A stretch of DNA of 64,000 nt from Ruminococcus sp. UNK.MGS-30 (GCA_000980705.1 LBCK01000001.1:124001-188000), one strand, 5' to 3'; counted from the first letter of the stretch, positions 31,865-42,087 are shown. Notes: generated by a model not told the origin, from the letters alone. Translations and numbers: made by a program.

Positions 31865-31900
31865 AAAAAGCGCCGTACAGAAACCTCTGCACGACGCTTT
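31865..31900 (-). terminator. Terminator of the acyl-CoA synthetase gene
   Basis: On the minus strand AAAGCGTCGT and ACGGCGCTTT flank an inner stem, followed by TTT. Confidence 0.8.
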
Positions 31901-31923
31901 CTCTATACAAATCAAAAAAATTC

Positions 31924-33597
31924 TTACTTTTCGCTGGCTGCCTGGTCTTCCTTACGGATCTGCGCACGCTTGATCTTGCCGCCCAGTGTTTTCGGCAGTT
32001 CGTCCACGTACTCGATGATACGGGGATATTTATACGGCGCTGTGGTATGCTTCACGTGGTTCTGGAGTTCCTTTGTCAGCTCCGGGCTGGGTGTATAGCC
32101 CTTGGTGAGGACAACGGTCGCCTTGACCACCTGTCCACGGATGGGATCCGGTGCCGCTGTGATAGCGCATTCCAGCACAGCCGGGTGTTCGATGAGGGCG
32201 CTTTCTACCTCAAACGGTCCGATACGATAGCCGGAACACTTGATAACGTCGTCATTTCTGCCCACGAACCAGTAGTAGCCGTCCTTATCCCGCATGAACA
32301 CATCGTGCGGACAATAGCTGCCGCCGCCCAGGATCTCTTGTGTCATTTCCGGGTTCTTGTAGTATCCCACAAACAGACCGGTGGGATATGCCTTTTTCAG
32401 ATTCTGCATCACCAGAGCGCCCTGCTCGCCGTCCTTGGCAAGCGTACCGTCATCGTGCTGCAATACAATATCATACAGCGGAGACGGCTTGCCGGTCGAG
32501 CCGGGCTTGGGTGTGATCCACGGGAAGTTTGCCAGCAGAACAGAACCCTCTGTCTGTCCGAAGCCCTCCCGGATCTCCTTGCCGGTGAGTTCCTGCCAGC
32601 GGTTGTATACCTCCGGGTTCAGCGGTTCGCCGGCGGTGGAAAAGTTCTGGATGCTGGACAGGTCATAGGATGCCACATCCTCCTGGAGCATGAAACGGTA
32701 CATGGTCGGCGGAGCGCAGAAGGTGGTCAGCTTATAGTCCTGCATCTTCTGGAGCAGATGGGTCGGCACAAACTTGTCCATATCATAGGCGAAGATCACT
32801 GCGCCGCAGATCCACTGCCCGTAGATCTTGCCCCAGCCGAACTTTGCCCAGCCGGAATCCGAAACGCTCATGTGCAGCTTATTTTCCTGCACCTGCTGCC
32901 AGTACTTTGCCGTAACGATATGCCCCAGCGGATGAGTGTAGTCGTGTTCTACCATCTTCGGGTCGCCGGTGGTGCCGGAGGTGAAATAAACCAGCATCAG
33001 ATCGTGTGCCTTTGTGCCGGCGTCTCCGGTGGGACGTGCAAACTCTGTGGAGAACTTCTCCACTTCCTCGTGGAAATTGCGCCAGCCCTCGTGAGAGCCG
33101 CCCACCACGATCTTGTGCTGGATGCTGGGGACAGAGGGCTGTGCCTTATCCACCTGCTCCAGGACATACTTGTCGTCCAGACATACCATGGTGTGGATCT
33201 GTGCGCTGTTTCCACGATAGATCAGGTCCTTTTTCGCCAGCTGCAGCGAGCCGGGGATCAAAATGGCGCCGATCTTGTGCAATGCCACAGCGCATACCCA
33301 GTATTCCCAGCGGCGGCGCAGGATGAGCATGACCACTGTGCCTTTCCGGATGCCCAGACTCTGAAAATAGTTTGCGGTCTGGTTCGACAGACGGGAGATG
33401 TCCGTAAAGGTGAACGTCTTTTCCTCGCCGTGGTCATTGCACCACACCAGCGCTTTCTTTTCCGGTTCCTGTTTCGCCCATTCGTCCACAATGTCAAAGC
33501 CGAAGTTAAAGTCATCGGGAATGTTTACACGATAGTTCTCTTTGAAGTCCTCGTAGCTGTCAAACTCGATGCGTGGTAAATATTTGTCGAGCAGCAT
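31924..33597 (-). CDS. AMP-forming acyl-CoA synthetase
   Basis: A 557-residue protein; ATG at 33597 preceded by AAAGGAG. ANL-superfamily signatures are YFTSGTTGDPK (P-loop), STAGEPLNPEVY, GFGQTEGS, and VFMRDKDGYYWFVGRNDDVIKCSGYRIGPFEVE with the hinge and a C-terminal GGKIKRAQIR Lys. Similarity is to medium-chain and acetyl-type synthetases of Clostridia. It activates a carboxylic acid with ATP and CoA; the chain length cannot be told by eye. Single-gene unit with its own terminator. Confidence 0.92.
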   Translation of the reverse strand: MLLDKYLPRIEFDSYEDFKENYRVNIPDDFNFGFDIVDEWAKQEPEKKALVWCNDHGEEKTFTFTDISRLSNQTANYFQSLGIRKGTVVMLILRRRWEYWVCAVALHKIGAILIPGSLQLAKKDLIYRGNSAQIHTMVCLDDKYVLEQVDKAQPSVPSIQHKIVVGGSHEGWRNFHEEVEKFSTEFARPTGDAGTKAHDLMLVYFTSGTTGDPKMVEHDYTHPLGHIVTAKYWQQVQENKLHMSVSDSGWAKFGWGKIYGQWICGAVIFAYDMDKFVPTHLLQKMQDYKLTTFCAPPTMYRFMLQEDVASYDLSSIQNFSTAGEPLNPEVYNRWQELTGKEIREGFGQTEGSVLLANFPWITPKPGSTGKPSPLYDIVLQHDDGTLAKDGEQGALVMQNLKKAYPTGLFVGYYKNPEMTQEILGGGSYCPHDVFMRDKDGYYWFVGRNDDVIKCSGYRIGPFEVESALIEHPAVLECAITAAPDPIRGQVVKATVVLTKGYTPSPELTKELQNHVKHTTAPYKYPRIIEYVDELPKTLGGKIKRAQIRKEDQAASEK

Positions 33598-33771
33598 ATG
33601 CAAATGCTCCTTTTCTGTTCAGATTTTTCTGCATTTCAAAATGGAGCTGCAATCCTGCTGCGCCGCATTTTTCCTGCACGCCACCCTTTGGAAAGAATGG
33701 TGATTATTTTTATTATACTACAATCAGACAAGCCGTGTCAAGATTTTTTTCCACTTTTTTGCACATTTTAC

Positions 33772-33803
33772 AAAAAGGCAGACCCCCGACCGGAGATCTG
33801 CCC
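33772..33803 (-). terminator. Terminator of the metal ATPase unit
   Basis: Minus-strand GGGCAGATC and GGGTCTGCC stem followed by TTTTT. Confidence 0.82.
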
Positions 33804-33823
33804 GAAAAGCTTTTCACAAGCGC

Positions 33824-35686
33824 TTATTTCACTTTTGTCCGCATTGCCCGTGTGGAGTTGAGAATGGCAATTACCGAAACGCCCACGTCTGCAAAGACCG
33901 CAGCCCCGATATGTGCCAGACCCAGCGCACCCAGCACCAGAACGATTGCCTTGACACCCAGTGCAAACACGATGTTCTGCCGTGCAATGCCCATGGTTTT
34001 CTTGGCAATGTGGATCGCCAGCCCCAGTTTCGAGGGCTTGTCGTCCAGGATGACCAGATCCGCCGCCGCAATGGCTGCATCCGAACCCAGACCGCCCATG
34101 GCAACGCCCACATCCGACTGTGCCAAAACCGGCGCATCGTTCATGCCGTCGCCCACAAACACCAGCGTTCTGCCCTTGGACAGCTTGGTGCGGTATTCCT
34201 GCATGAACTTCACCTTGTCAGCCGGCAGGCACTTGGCGTGTACTTCGTCCAGCTGCAGGGCATCGCCCACAGCCTTCGCCGCAGATTCGCTGTCGCCGGT
34301 GAGCATCGCCACCGTGGAAACGCCAGCCTTCCGGAACGCCTGCACTGCCTGTGCCGCATCCGGTTTCACTGCATCCGCAATGAGGATATATCCGGCATAT
34401 ACGCCGTCCACTGCCAGATGCACTGCCGTGCCGATGGCGTGGGGTGTTTCCGGCTGGAGTCCGGCATCTTCCAGATAAGCCGCATTGCCTGCCAGCACCT
34501 GTCTGCCGTCCACCCTGGCAGCCACACCGTGACCGGCGATCTCCTGGATATCCGTGACACGCTCTGCGTCAATGGCTTTGCCGTAGGCATCCTTCAGCGA
34601 CTGCGCAATGGGATGGTTGGACGCTGATTCTGCCAGCGCCGCCAACTCCAGCTGTTCCTCTGCCGTCACGCCCACCGGGTTCTGTTCCGTCACATGGAAC
34701 TTTCCCTCGGTCAGCGTACCAGTCTTATCCATGACTACCGTCTGCGCATGAGAGAGCGCCTCCAGATAGTTGCTGCCCTTTACCAGGACGCCGTTTTTGG
34801 ACGCACAGCCGATACCGCCGAAAAAGCTCAGCGGCACAGAGATGACCAGCGCACATGGGCAGGAGATAATGAGGAACGTCAGCGCACGATAGATCCAGCC
34901 GGAGAACGCCTGCCCCGTAATGAGCGGCGGCAGCACTGCCAGAATTACAGCGGCAATGACCACGCAGGGCGTATAGAACCGGGCAAACTTAGTGATAAAC
35001 TGCTCCGTCTTTGCCTTGCTGGAGGCGGATTCTTCCACCAGCTCCATGATTTTGGAGGCAGTGGATTCCGACGCCGGCTTGGTAACGACCAGTTCCACCG
35101 CACCGGACAGATTCACACAGCCGCTGCAAACCGCATCGCCCACACCGGCTGTCACCGGCATGGATTCGCCTGTCAGCGCAGCGGTGTCGATGGTGGTATG
35201 TCCCTCAAAGACCTCCGCATCCAGCGGGATCTTTTCGCCGGGGCGCACCAGAATGTGTTCGCCCACTTCCACTTCGTCCACCAGCACCGTTTCCGGCTTG
35301 CCGTCCCGAAGTACCGTCGCCTCATCCGGGCAGAGATCCAGCAGATCGGACACTGCCTGGCGGGAACGTCCTACGGCGATCTTCTCGAAAAGCTCACCCA
35401 CCTGGTAGAACAGGATGACTTCCACCGCCTCCGGATACTGCCCGATGGCAAACGCCGCAATGGAGGCGATCGTCATCAGAAAATTCTCATCAAACACCTG
35501 CCCGTGCGCAATGTTCCGCACAGCCTTTTCCAGCACACTGAATCCCGGCACCAGATACACTGCCAGGAAGATCAGCAGCTCTGCCCACCAGAGCAGCGTC
35601 AGCAGATGGGTGACTGCCATTGCCACGGCAAACAATACCGCACCAATGATGATCTTGATCAGAATTTTACGCTGTTGTTTTGTCAT
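33824..35686 (-). CDS. P1B-type heavy-metal-exporting ATPase (Zn/Cd/Pb type)
   Basis: A 620-residue protein with CAGGAGG upstream. It has the membrane CPC motif at 276-278, phosphorylation motif DKTGTLTEG at Asp320, actuator TGES at about 172-175, the HP pair in SNHPIAQ, and hinge GDGMNDAP. It lacks an N-terminal metal-binding domain; a free HMA protein is encoded just upstream (35901-36122) and may supply that function. Typical of ZntA/CadA-like pumps. A 172-bp MITE-like element lies between the two genes. Confidence 0.93.
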   Translation of the reverse strand: MTKQQRKILIKIIIGAVLFAVAMAVTHLLTLLWWAELLIFLAVYLVPGFSVLEKAVRNIAHGQVFDENFLMTIASIAAFAIGQYPEAVEVILFYQVGELFEKIAVGRSRQAVSDLLDLCPDEATVLRDGKPETVLVDEVEVGEHILVRPGEKIPLDAEVFEGHTTIDTAALTGESMPVTAGVGDAVCSGCVNLSGAVELVVTKPASESTASKIMELVEESASSKAKTEQFITKFARFYTPCVVIAAVILAVLPPLITGQAFSGWIYRALTFLIISCPCALVISVPLSFFGGIGCASKNGVLVKGSNYLEALSHAQTVVMDKTGTLTEGKFHVTEQNPVGVTAEEQLELAALAESASNHPIAQSLKDAYGKAIDAERVTDIQEIAGHGVAARVDGRQVLAGNAAYLEDAGLQPETPHAIGTAVHLAVDGVYAGYILIADAVKPDAAQAVQAFRKAGVSTVAMLTGDSESAAKAVGDALQLDEVHAKCLPADKVKFMQEYRTKLSKGRTLVFVGDGMNDAPVLAQSDVGVAMGGLGSDAAIAAADLVILDDKPSKLGLAIHIAKKTMGIARQNIVFALGVKAIVLVLGALGLAHIGAAVFADVGVSVIAILNSTRAMRTKVK

Positions 35687-35727
35687 ACAGACCGCCTCCT
35701 GTTGCTCGTGTCATGCGAACCGGTTTA

Positions 35728-35899
35728 GGCAACACCGCACAAAGCTTGTGCGTAAGATGCGCAGCCAGATTTTTTGGCAGATTGCGCAGAAATTTCGCAG
35801 GCATACTGTCGTATGTCAAGGGATTTCTGTGCAATATGACGGAAAATCAGCAAGCAGATTGCGTGCAAAGCCGCCAGGCGGGCTTTGTGCGGTATTGCC
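35728..35899. repeat. MITE-like element, 172 bp, with TTTA target duplication
   Basis: Terminal inverted repeats GGCAACACCGCACAAAGC and GCTTTGTGCGGTATTGCC (one mismatch), flanked by TTTA at 35724-35727 and 35900-35903. The right duplication contains the stop codon of the HMA gene. No coding capacity. The inner segment TTTTTTGGCAGATTGC (35770-35785) recurs at 50817. Confidence 0.8.
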
Positions 35900-35900
35900 T

Positions 35901-36122
35901 TTATTTTACGATGATCTCGCAGTCCGGCTCAACCTTGCTGATGCACTTCTGTGCAGCCTTCAATACCTTGTCGAAATCCGCATCGTCGGCCTCCAGCGTC
36001 AATTTCTGGGTCATGAAACTGATGGTTGCAGACTTTACGCCGTCCAGTTTCTGAATTGCAGCCTCCATCTTTGCGGCGCAGTTTGCGCAGTCCAGATCAT
36101 TCAGCTTAAATACCTTTTTCAT
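35901..36122 (-). CDS. HMA-domain metallochaperone-like protein
   Basis: A 73-residue protein; ATG at 36122 after GGAGGAAACGAAA. A heavy-metal-associated domain with DCANCA (Cys12 and Cys15), LDGVKSATISF and a C-terminal ECIIVK-like strand. It is the first gene of the metal-export unit and may deliver metal to the ATPase that lacks its own HMA domain. Its stop codon lies in the target duplication of the MITE-like element. Confidence 0.92.
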   Translation of the reverse strand: MKKVFKLNDLDCANCAAKMEAAIQKLDGVKSATISFMTQKLTLEADDADFDKVLKAAQKCISKVEPDCEIIVK

Positions 36123-36267
36123 TTTCGTTTCCTCCATGCAATTTCGTTTGAACGATTGTTCATATGTTCATTATATACAATTACACCGCCGTTGTCAACC
36201 CTTTTCCGCAAAAAAAGCGAATTCCAGCCCATCTTCAAAGAAACGAAAGTTTTCCCACGACTTCGCA

Positions 36268-36301
36268 TAAAAAAAGAGCGCATCTGCATCCGATACGCTC
36301 T
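36268..36301 (-). terminator. Terminator of the GH26 gene
   Basis: Minus-strand AGAGCGTATC pairs with GATGCGCTCT and is followed by seven T. Confidence 0.88.
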
Positions 36302-36333
36302 GTTCTGCAAGTATTCTGTTATGAAATCGAGGG

Positions 36334-37905
36334 TCATCCGGCAGGCGTGTAGTCCTCCCGGGTAAGCGCCGCCTCGGAATTGTAGAATTCCACCAGGGCG
36401 TTGTTGTCGGTATACTCGCCCAGATACGGCGCATACCAAAGCCCGAAGAACGACCACACCGCATTGTCCCGGAACATGGCGTTCATATCCGGGAGATTGC
36501 TGCATTCGCTGATAGCGAGCAGCTTGCCGGAGGAAACCATGTTCCGCAGCGCCACGTACTGCTCATAGCGGCTGCCGTAGGTCTCCTCCTTTTCCACGTA
36601 CAAGTCCAGGGACGCAATGTCATACTGGCTGCTGTCCACCAGAAAGCTGCTGCTCTGTCCGTTCCACACCCAGAGCAGATTGTTCAGATGGTGATATTCC
36701 GTCATCCGGGTGTACATCAGATTCCAGAGCCACTGATAGGTCTCTGCCCCGTCTGCGCCCCACCAGTACCAGCCGCCGCCAGCCTCCGGGAGCGGACGCC
36801 ACAGCACCGGTACATCGGCATCTGCCAGAGGTTTCAGCGCCGCAGAAATGCGGTCGATGTCCGAGATCAGCGCATAGCAGTTCTGGGTGATCTCGCCGTT
36901 GGAGACCATCTTTGACAGTTTCTCCTCCGACTTGCCGGCAACATCCGCATCCGTTACCGCCGTTTTCAAGTCAAAGGAGGTGTCCTTTTCATAAAAGCTT
37001 GCCGTTCCGGTGGGTGCGTTCCACAGCCAGGACAGTCCCACTACGCCGCCTTCTTCCGCCCACGCCAGGCTGTCTGCCACAGCGGTGGCTTTTGTCTCAT
37101 CGCCGCCGTTTGGCGAATAGGCGTTCATATCGGCAAAGCGAATCAGCGGATACTTTCCGGTGATGTTGTAGATCTCGTCCAGTTCCTTGCCGCTGCTGTC
37201 GGAGACATACTGCCCGGTCACGATCTTCTGCCCGTAGTTCTGCTGTAAGAACTGGTATAGCTGTTTCGTCTTTTCCGTGGCGGCGGCATTCACCGGCGCT
37301 GCGGCGATCTCGGATGTGCCGTCATACAGGCTGGTGTTGTTCACCAGTTCCACGCAGTCGATATCCACGATGCCGTCCACCGGAACCACAGACAGTTCAC
37401 AGGCGCCGGCGCTGAGGAAGATGCCCTGTATCTTGACACGCATAAAATTATCCGTGGCATCTGTTTTCATGGTATAGACCGACTCGCCGTTCACCAGGAT
37501 CTTACAGGTAGAGGCTGCGCTTGCACCCACTACCACGGTGATATCGTAGTGCTGGGTCGCCGGGATGTCGGCATCCAGCACCAGGCTGTTCTGGTTTTTG
37601 GCATCCAGACCGCTGAGGTAGCCTGTCCCGGAATAGCCCAGCCGGGGCATCATCGCCACCGAACAGCCTGTGGGAACAGCGGCATCCTCCGCCTCCAGTT
37701 TCATGGAAACATCCTGCCGGGTGATCTCCGGCACCTGCAGGGCAACAGACGGGTGCTGCGCCGCAGCCGAGGTCTCTTCCGTTGCCAGCTCCGTGGTACC
37801 GGTGGCAACGTCCGTGGAAAGTTTCGGGGATTCCTGTTCAATTTTTGCGCACCCTGTCAGCAGCAAACCGGCTGCCGCCAGAGCAAACGCCTGCTCTTTT
37901 CTCAA
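36334..37905 (-). CDS. GH26-family beta-mannanase lipoprotein with CBM35-like domain
   Basis: A 523-residue protein starting at TTG with GGAG 5 bases upstream. A lipoprotein signal ends in LLTGC (Cys19). A Thr/Ser-rich tether follows, then a CBM35-like beta domain (about 68-190: KLEAEDA, YSGTGYLSGL, CKILVNGE) and GH26 (about 210-515). The acid/base Glu is in WRPLPEAGGGWYWW and the nucleophile in AISECSN. It should hydrolyse beta-mannan at the cell surface. It has no dockerin. It follows a GH95 gene in the same direction, so both may act on plant hemicellulose or decorated mannan. Confidence 0.9.
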   Translation of the reverse strand: MRKEQAFALAAAGLLLTGCAKIEQESPKLSTDVATGTTELATEETSAAAQHPSVALQVPEITRQDVSMKLEAEDAAVPTGCSVAMMPRLGYSGTGYLSGLDAKNQNSLVLDADIPATQHYDITVVVGASAASTCKILVNGESVYTMKTDATDNFMRVKIQGIFLSAGACELSVVPVDGIVDIDCVELVNNTSLYDGTSEIAAAPVNAAATEKTKQLYQFLQQNYGQKIVTGQYVSDSSGKELDEIYNITGKYPLIRFADMNAYSPNGGDETKATAVADSLAWAEEGGVVGLSWLWNAPTGTASFYEKDTSFDLKTAVTDADVAGKSEEKLSKMVSNGEITQNCYALISDIDRISAALKPLADADVPVLWRPLPEAGGGWYWWGADGAETYQWLWNLMYTRMTEYHHLNNLLWVWNGQSSSFLVDSSQYDIASLDLYVEKEETYGSRYEQYVALRNMVSSGKLLAISECSNLPDMNAMFRDNAVWSFFGLWYAPYLGEYTDNNALVEFYNSEAALTREDYTPAG

Positions 37906-37928
37906 AATTGCTCCATCTCCTATGAATA

Positions 37929-38077
37929 CAAATCAATTTTTAAGAAAGTCCCCCTTGAAAAGGGGGATGTCAGCGTTAGCTGACAGGGGGATTATCCCGA
38001 CTGCACTTTGTGCATCCTCAGCACAATACACACCCTACGGATGCCTTTTCAAGAGAGGCAGTTATAAAATTGATTTG
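37929..38077. repeat. 149-bp intergenic element with 12-bp inverted ends and 12-bp flanking direct repeats
   Basis: CAAATCAATTTT (37929-37940) and AAAATTGATTTG (38066-38077) are perfect inverted ends. TCTCCTATGAAT flanks both sides (37916-37927 and 38082-38093). On the gene strand that duplicate contains the AGGAGA ribosome-binding site of the GH26 gene. The interior has hairpins (CCCCCTTGAAAAGGGGG; GTCAGCGTTAGCTGAC) and resembles the repeat at 43895. Confidence 0.75.
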
Positions 38078-38119
38078 CGTTTCTCCTATGAATGTTTCGA
38101 GCTTGCTTTCTCTGTGCGC

Positions 38120-40441
38120 TTACGCTTTCAGACGGTACGCCATGCCCTTTTCCGTGGGGAATGTGAGCAAAGCCCCGTCCATCTTGGCATCCAATGCGCC
38201 GGCATCGCTGGACACGCTGGTCACCGTGTTGGCACGGACGGTGCAGACATTGCCGCTCAGCGAACGGATCACTGCGGATTCCAGCTTGCCCTCGTGCCAG
38301 GTCATATCCACCTCAAAGCCGCCTCTTGCACGCAGACCGCTGATGCTGCCCTCCGGCCAGGATTCCGGCAGCGCCGGCAGCAGATTGATCTCGCCGGAAT
38401 GACTTTGCAGCAGGCACTCTGCGATGGCAGCCGTGCCGCCGAAGTTGCCGTCGATCTGGAACGGCGGATGAGAGTCCAGCAGATTCGGGTTGGTAGACCA
38501 CGCCAGCAGCTGCTGCAAATTCTCGTATGCCATCCGGCTGTCCAGGAGTCTCGCCCACAGATTGATGATCCATGCACGGCTCCAGCCCGTATGACCGCCG
38601 CCGTGGATGAGCCGGCGGATCAGTGTGGCACGGGCAGCCTTGCCCAGTTCCGGCGTGTGATACGGCGTGATGAGGTCTGCCGGATAGAGGGCAAACAGGT
38701 GCGAGATATGGCGGTGACCGATCTCCACCTCTTCATAATCCTTCGCCCACTCCTGGATCTGACCGTACTTGCCGATCTTCAGCGGCGGCAGCTTTTTCAG
38801 CAGACCTTCCAGCTCTGCGGCGAAGTCCCCGTCCCGGTTTAGCAGCTTGCTGCTCTCGATCACGTTCCGGAACAGCACCGTCAGAATTTCCGTATCCATA
38901 AACGGACCGCTGCACAGACAGCCCTTTGCGCCGCTCTCGGTTTTATAGGTATTCTCCGGCGAGACAGACGGACAAGTCACCAGTTCGCCGTCCTCGTTCT
39001 CCGTCAGATAGTCCACGAAGAACAGGGCAGCCTCACGCATTGCCTCATAGTGCTGATCCAGGAAGTCCAGGTCCTGGGTGAACTGGTAGTGTTCGAAAAT
39101 GTGCAGACACAGCCAAGCCGCACCCATGGGCCAGATGGTCGCCGGCATCCACAGATCCTGGGGTGCTGTGTCGCCCCAGATGTCTGTGTTGTGGTGGCAG
39201 ACAAAGCCACGGCAGCCGTACATCGCCTGGGCAGTCTCCCGTCCCGGCGCACGCATCCGCTCAATCAGATCGAACAGCGGCAGGTGGCATTCCGACAAAT
39301 TGCAGACCTCTGCCGGCCAGTAGTTCATCTGGGTGTTGATGTTGATGGTATAGCGGCAGCCCCAAGCCGGCCACATATCCTGGTTCCAGATACCCTGGAG
39401 ATTCATGGGCTGCGTTCCCGGACGGCTGGCGGACAGCATCAGATATCTGCCGTAATTGAAGTACAGCACTGCCAGCTTGCTGTCGTGGATCTGGAGCTTG
39501 CACTCCTTGTGGTCGCCCTCGTCCCCACGCAGCCGCATGAGCCGTTCATCTGTGGGCAGCTCGCTGCCGCCTTCGCTGTTGTCCGGCAGGGTAAAGCGCA
39601 CCCGGCGGAACTTTTCCTGGTATTCCGTCAGATGGCGGTACAGCAGTTCCTCATAGCTGCAGTCTGCCGCATAAGAGGCATCCATCTTTGCCGCATCCTC
39701 GTACTGTTCCCCGTGGTAAAAGCTTGTGCCGACGCTCAGCAGCAGGGTCACTTCGTTCGCACCCTGCACTTCCAGCGCACCGCCTACGGTGCGGATGGTG
39801 CCGCCTTCAGAAAATCCGGTCAGCGCCGCCGCAAAGAAGATGCCGTTTCGGCTGCCGGTGCCGCCGTCATAGACCAGCATATTGGGATAGTCGGTACACG
39901 GGCGGCAGTCGTCGTAGTAATCGTCTCTGCCGTCCAGAGTGGCACGCAGGTTCACCATGCCGGGTTCGCTTGCGGCAATATGCAGTACCAGCACCCGATC
40001 CGGTTCGGAGACGAACGCCTCACGGACATAGGTGATATCGTTTGCCGTAAAGCGCACGGTTGCCAGAGCGTGTTCCAGATCCAGGCTGCGCTGATACTGC
40101 TTTGCCTTTCCGGTGAAATCCATGTGCAGGTTCAAGTCACCCAGCGGCATATAGTGCCGAGAATTGGGTGTCACGCCCTGTAATTTTTCGAAAGTGATCT
40201 TTTCCGCCTCGGGGATGCGCTCTTCCCGGAGCAGCTTTCGCACCTCTTCCAGACCCTCACGGGCATCCGGGTTGTTCCGGTTCCGCTTTCCGCCGGACCA
40301 GACGGAATCTTCATTCAGTTTCAGCACCTCGTCTGCTGCGCCGCCGAAAACCATTGCCCCGATCCTGCCGTTTCCGATGGGAAGCGCCTGGTCAAAATTT
40401 TCCGCTGGCTTTTCATACCAGAGCATCGTTTCTGCATCCAT
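38120..40441 (-). CDS. GH95-family alpha-L-fucosidase or related glycosidase
   Basis: A 773-residue protein with GGAGGATTTGAC before the ATG. Family signatures run the whole length: [27 protein letters not shown] is reduced here to [71 protein letters not shown] and FQIDGNFGG. It has no signal peptide, so it acts on imported oligosaccharides. GH95 enzymes remove alpha-1,2-L-fucose or alpha-L-galactose, for example from xyloglucan. It is upstream of the GH26 gene, separated only by the 149-bp repeat. Confidence 0.93.
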   Translation of the reverse strand: MDAETMLWYEKPAENFDQALPIGNGRIGAMVFGGAADEVLKLNEDSVWSGGKRNRNNPDAREGLEEVRKLLREERIPEAEKITFEKLQGVTPNSRHYMPLGDLNLHMDFTGKAKQYQRSLDLEHALATVRFTANDITYVREAFVSEPDRVLVLHIAASEPGMVNLRATLDGRDDYYDDCRPCTDYPNMLVYDGGTGSRNGIFFAAALTGFSEGGTIRTVGGALEVQGANEVTLLLSVGTSFYHGEQYEDAAKMDASYAADCSYEELLYRHLTEYQEKFRRVRFTLPDNSEGGSELPTDERLMRLRGDEGDHKECKLQIHDSKLAVLYFNYGRYLMLSASRPGTQPMNLQGIWNQDMWPAWGCRYTININTQMNYWPAEVCNLSECHLPLFDLIERMRAPGRETAQAMYGCRGFVCHHNTDIWGDTAPQDLWMPATIWPMGAAWLCLHIFEHYQFTQDLDFLDQHYEAMREAALFFVDYLTENEDGELVTCPSVSPENTYKTESGAKGCLCSGPFMDTEILTVLFRNVIESSKLLNRDGDFAAELEGLLKKLPPLKIGKYGQIQEWAKDYEEVEIGHRHISHLFALYPADLITPYHTPELGKAARATLIRRLIHGGGHTGWSRAWIINLWARLLDSRMAYENLQQLLAWSTNPNLLDSHPPFQIDGNFGGTAAIAECLLQSHSGEINLLPALPESWPEGSISGLRARGGFEVDMTWHEGKLESAVIRSLSGNVCTVRANTVTSVSSDAGALDAKMDGALLTFPTEKGMAYRLKA

Positions 40442-40690
40442 GTCAAATCCTCCGTTTTTCCGGACAGTCCCGTCCCGTTTTCTCCTCAGAAAGCTGCATC
40501 AGCCGGCGCAGCATTTTTCCGCACCGCACCCGGTCGCTTTCCGCTCTCGCCGCATTTTTCTCCGGAGCGGTCACACGCACCGGATACGGACATTCTGTCG
40601 TTTTTGGTTTCTGCATCGGCTCTCCCTCCCGGAACAGTCTATGCAGCTGTTTTTGATAAATTGATTTTCGAAAAAGTATTGCAAATACAA
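40442..40690. other. Intergenic region
   Basis: No supported gene. It lies between the GH95 start and the rnpB terminator and presumably holds the GH95 promoter. Confidence 0.5.
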
Positions 40691-40717
40691 AGAAAGCGCA
40701 GTATTAACGCTGCGCTG
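40691..40717 (-). terminator. Terminator of rnpB
   Basis: Minus-strand GCGCAG and CTGCGC stem followed by TTTCTTT. Confidence 0.75.
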
Positions 40718-40721
40718 TCTC

Positions 40722-41070
40722 CATGACCAGACCTGTAAGCCGAGTTCTGTCGTGTGTGATAATTTATCTGGTCTGTGAGTCACCTCACAGCTCAAGCCGC
40801 CATTACGCCGCTGCCCACCGGACCAATGTTGCGGCAGCGTGTACCAATAGACGTTGCATCGGATAAGGTTTACATAGCAGTACAGTCTCCTGCACTCTGG
40901 TGCGCTCTTACCGCACCTTTCCACCCTTACCGCAGGAAACCTGCGGCGGTATCTCTCTGTTGCACTGGCTCTAGGGTCGCCCCCGGCTGCCGTTAGCAGC
41001 TATCCCGTCCTGCGATGCTCGGACTTTCCTCACAGCATTCCTGCTGCGCTATCACACAGTCTGCTCATGG
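40722..41070 (-). ncRNA. rnpB: RNase P RNA
   Basis: Conserved bacterial signatures are present on the minus strand: GAGGAAAGTCCGAGC near the 5' part, CCTAGAGCCAGTGCAACAGAGA-type P10/P11 region, GGGTGGAAAGGTG, and ACAGAACTCGGCTTACAG near the 3' end. The ends pair (CAGAC/GTCTG). It is the catalytic RNA that trims tRNA 5' ends. Confidence 0.96.
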
Positions 41071-41145
41071 ACTTTTATTATACCGGATTTTTGCCGTTTT
41101 GTCAAGTCCGGATTTTTATACCATTCAATTCTCTAACGATCTGTT

Positions 41146-42063
41146 TTATTTCGGCAGTGCATCCTTATAATCCGGATATTTTTCTGCAACCAGTTTTTCA
41201 TATGCCGCATACGCTTCCGTCAGACTATTATACCGTTCACCTTTGGTGTATGGTCTGAATCCGGCAGAATTATAAATATGATCTACGACCGCGACATAAT
41301 TTTTACCCTTATTCGATCGTTCTGCCGTTGTTGTTTCAGAGATATAAAATCCACCATCTGCCCTGCTGATGATCACAGGGATCTTTTTCCCCGCACCAAC
41401 TGCTTCAGTATCTACCGAAGTCCAGAACAGATACCTTCCGGAAGCATCTTTCGGGCTTCCCAAATATGCCCATGTACCATAATTCAGCAGACTGCTTTCT
41501 CCGATCTGCTCCTGTACTTTCGGTACCATTGTAGAATTGGGACACTGAGAATCGATCTCAAAGCGATTAGATTTATTTGCGATCAAATCTGACAATATAC
41601 TCGTGTTATTCAGTGCACTATGCAGATCTTCGTTAAAGTCAATACCAGTAACTGTACTGGTTTCGCTCTTCCCTTTCCAGTAGAAAACGATGCCGGTCGA
41701 AGGCGTATAGGTGATCTCACACTCTCCGTTCGCCGTGGGAATACCCTTCCAGTGATCTGTATCCCCTTCCCAGGTATAGTGTTTGATCCCCGCAATCGTT
41801 ACAGGATTGAACGACTGCCAGTCATCTCGTTTTTGCTCAAGCTTTACCGTTCTGGACACACCTGCTGCTCCATCGATCATCGATGCCGTTCTGACTTCGA
41901 GATATGCCTCACGCACATTGGTGATGTCAATGGTTTCATGGCTTCGTTCAATATATTGCAGCAGAGTGGGCACCAAAATTGCAGCAAGAATCCCCATAAT
42001 CACAGAGGCAATCAAAAGTTCAACAAGCGTAAATCCTTTTACTTTATTCTGAGCTTTACTCAT
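41146..42063 (-). CDS. Type IV pilin-like protein
   Basis: A 305-residue protein; ATG at 42063 after AGGAGCG. A short leader is followed by the class III signal KGFTLVELLIASVIMGILAAILVP, with cleavage after Gly and Glu5. The rest is a long soluble beta-rich domain with no recognised family. It is far longer than major pilins, so it is probably a minor pilin or a surface pseudopilin. No pilus assembly genes are in the window, and it is transcribed alone. A 50-bp MITE-like sequence lies just upstream. Confidence 0.85.
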   Translation of the reverse strand: MSKAQNKVKGFTLVELLIASVIMGILAAILVPTLLQYIERSHETIDITNVREAYLEVRTASMIDGAAGVSRTVKLEQKRDDWQSFNPVTIAGIKHYTWEGDTDHWKGIPTANGECEITYTPSTGIVFYWKGKSETSTVTGIDFNEDLHSALNNTSILSDLIANKSNRFEIDSQCPNSTMVPKVQEQIGESSLLNYGTWAYLGSPKDASGRYLFWTSVDTEAVGAGKKIPVIISRADGGFYISETTTAERSNKGKNYVAVVDHIYNSAGFRPYTKGERYNSLTEAYAAYEKLVAEKYPDYKDALPK

Positions 42064-42087
42064 AACAACTGCCACGCTCCTTTTAGC

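Noticed and set aside
31606..33579. 657-codon frame antisense to the acyl-CoA synthetase
   Set aside because: The opposite strand encodes a complete ANL enzyme; the frame has no recognisable domain.
40722..41070. tmRNA
   Set aside because: The conserved blocks are those of RNase P RNA; no tag-peptide frame or alanyl acceptor stem is present.
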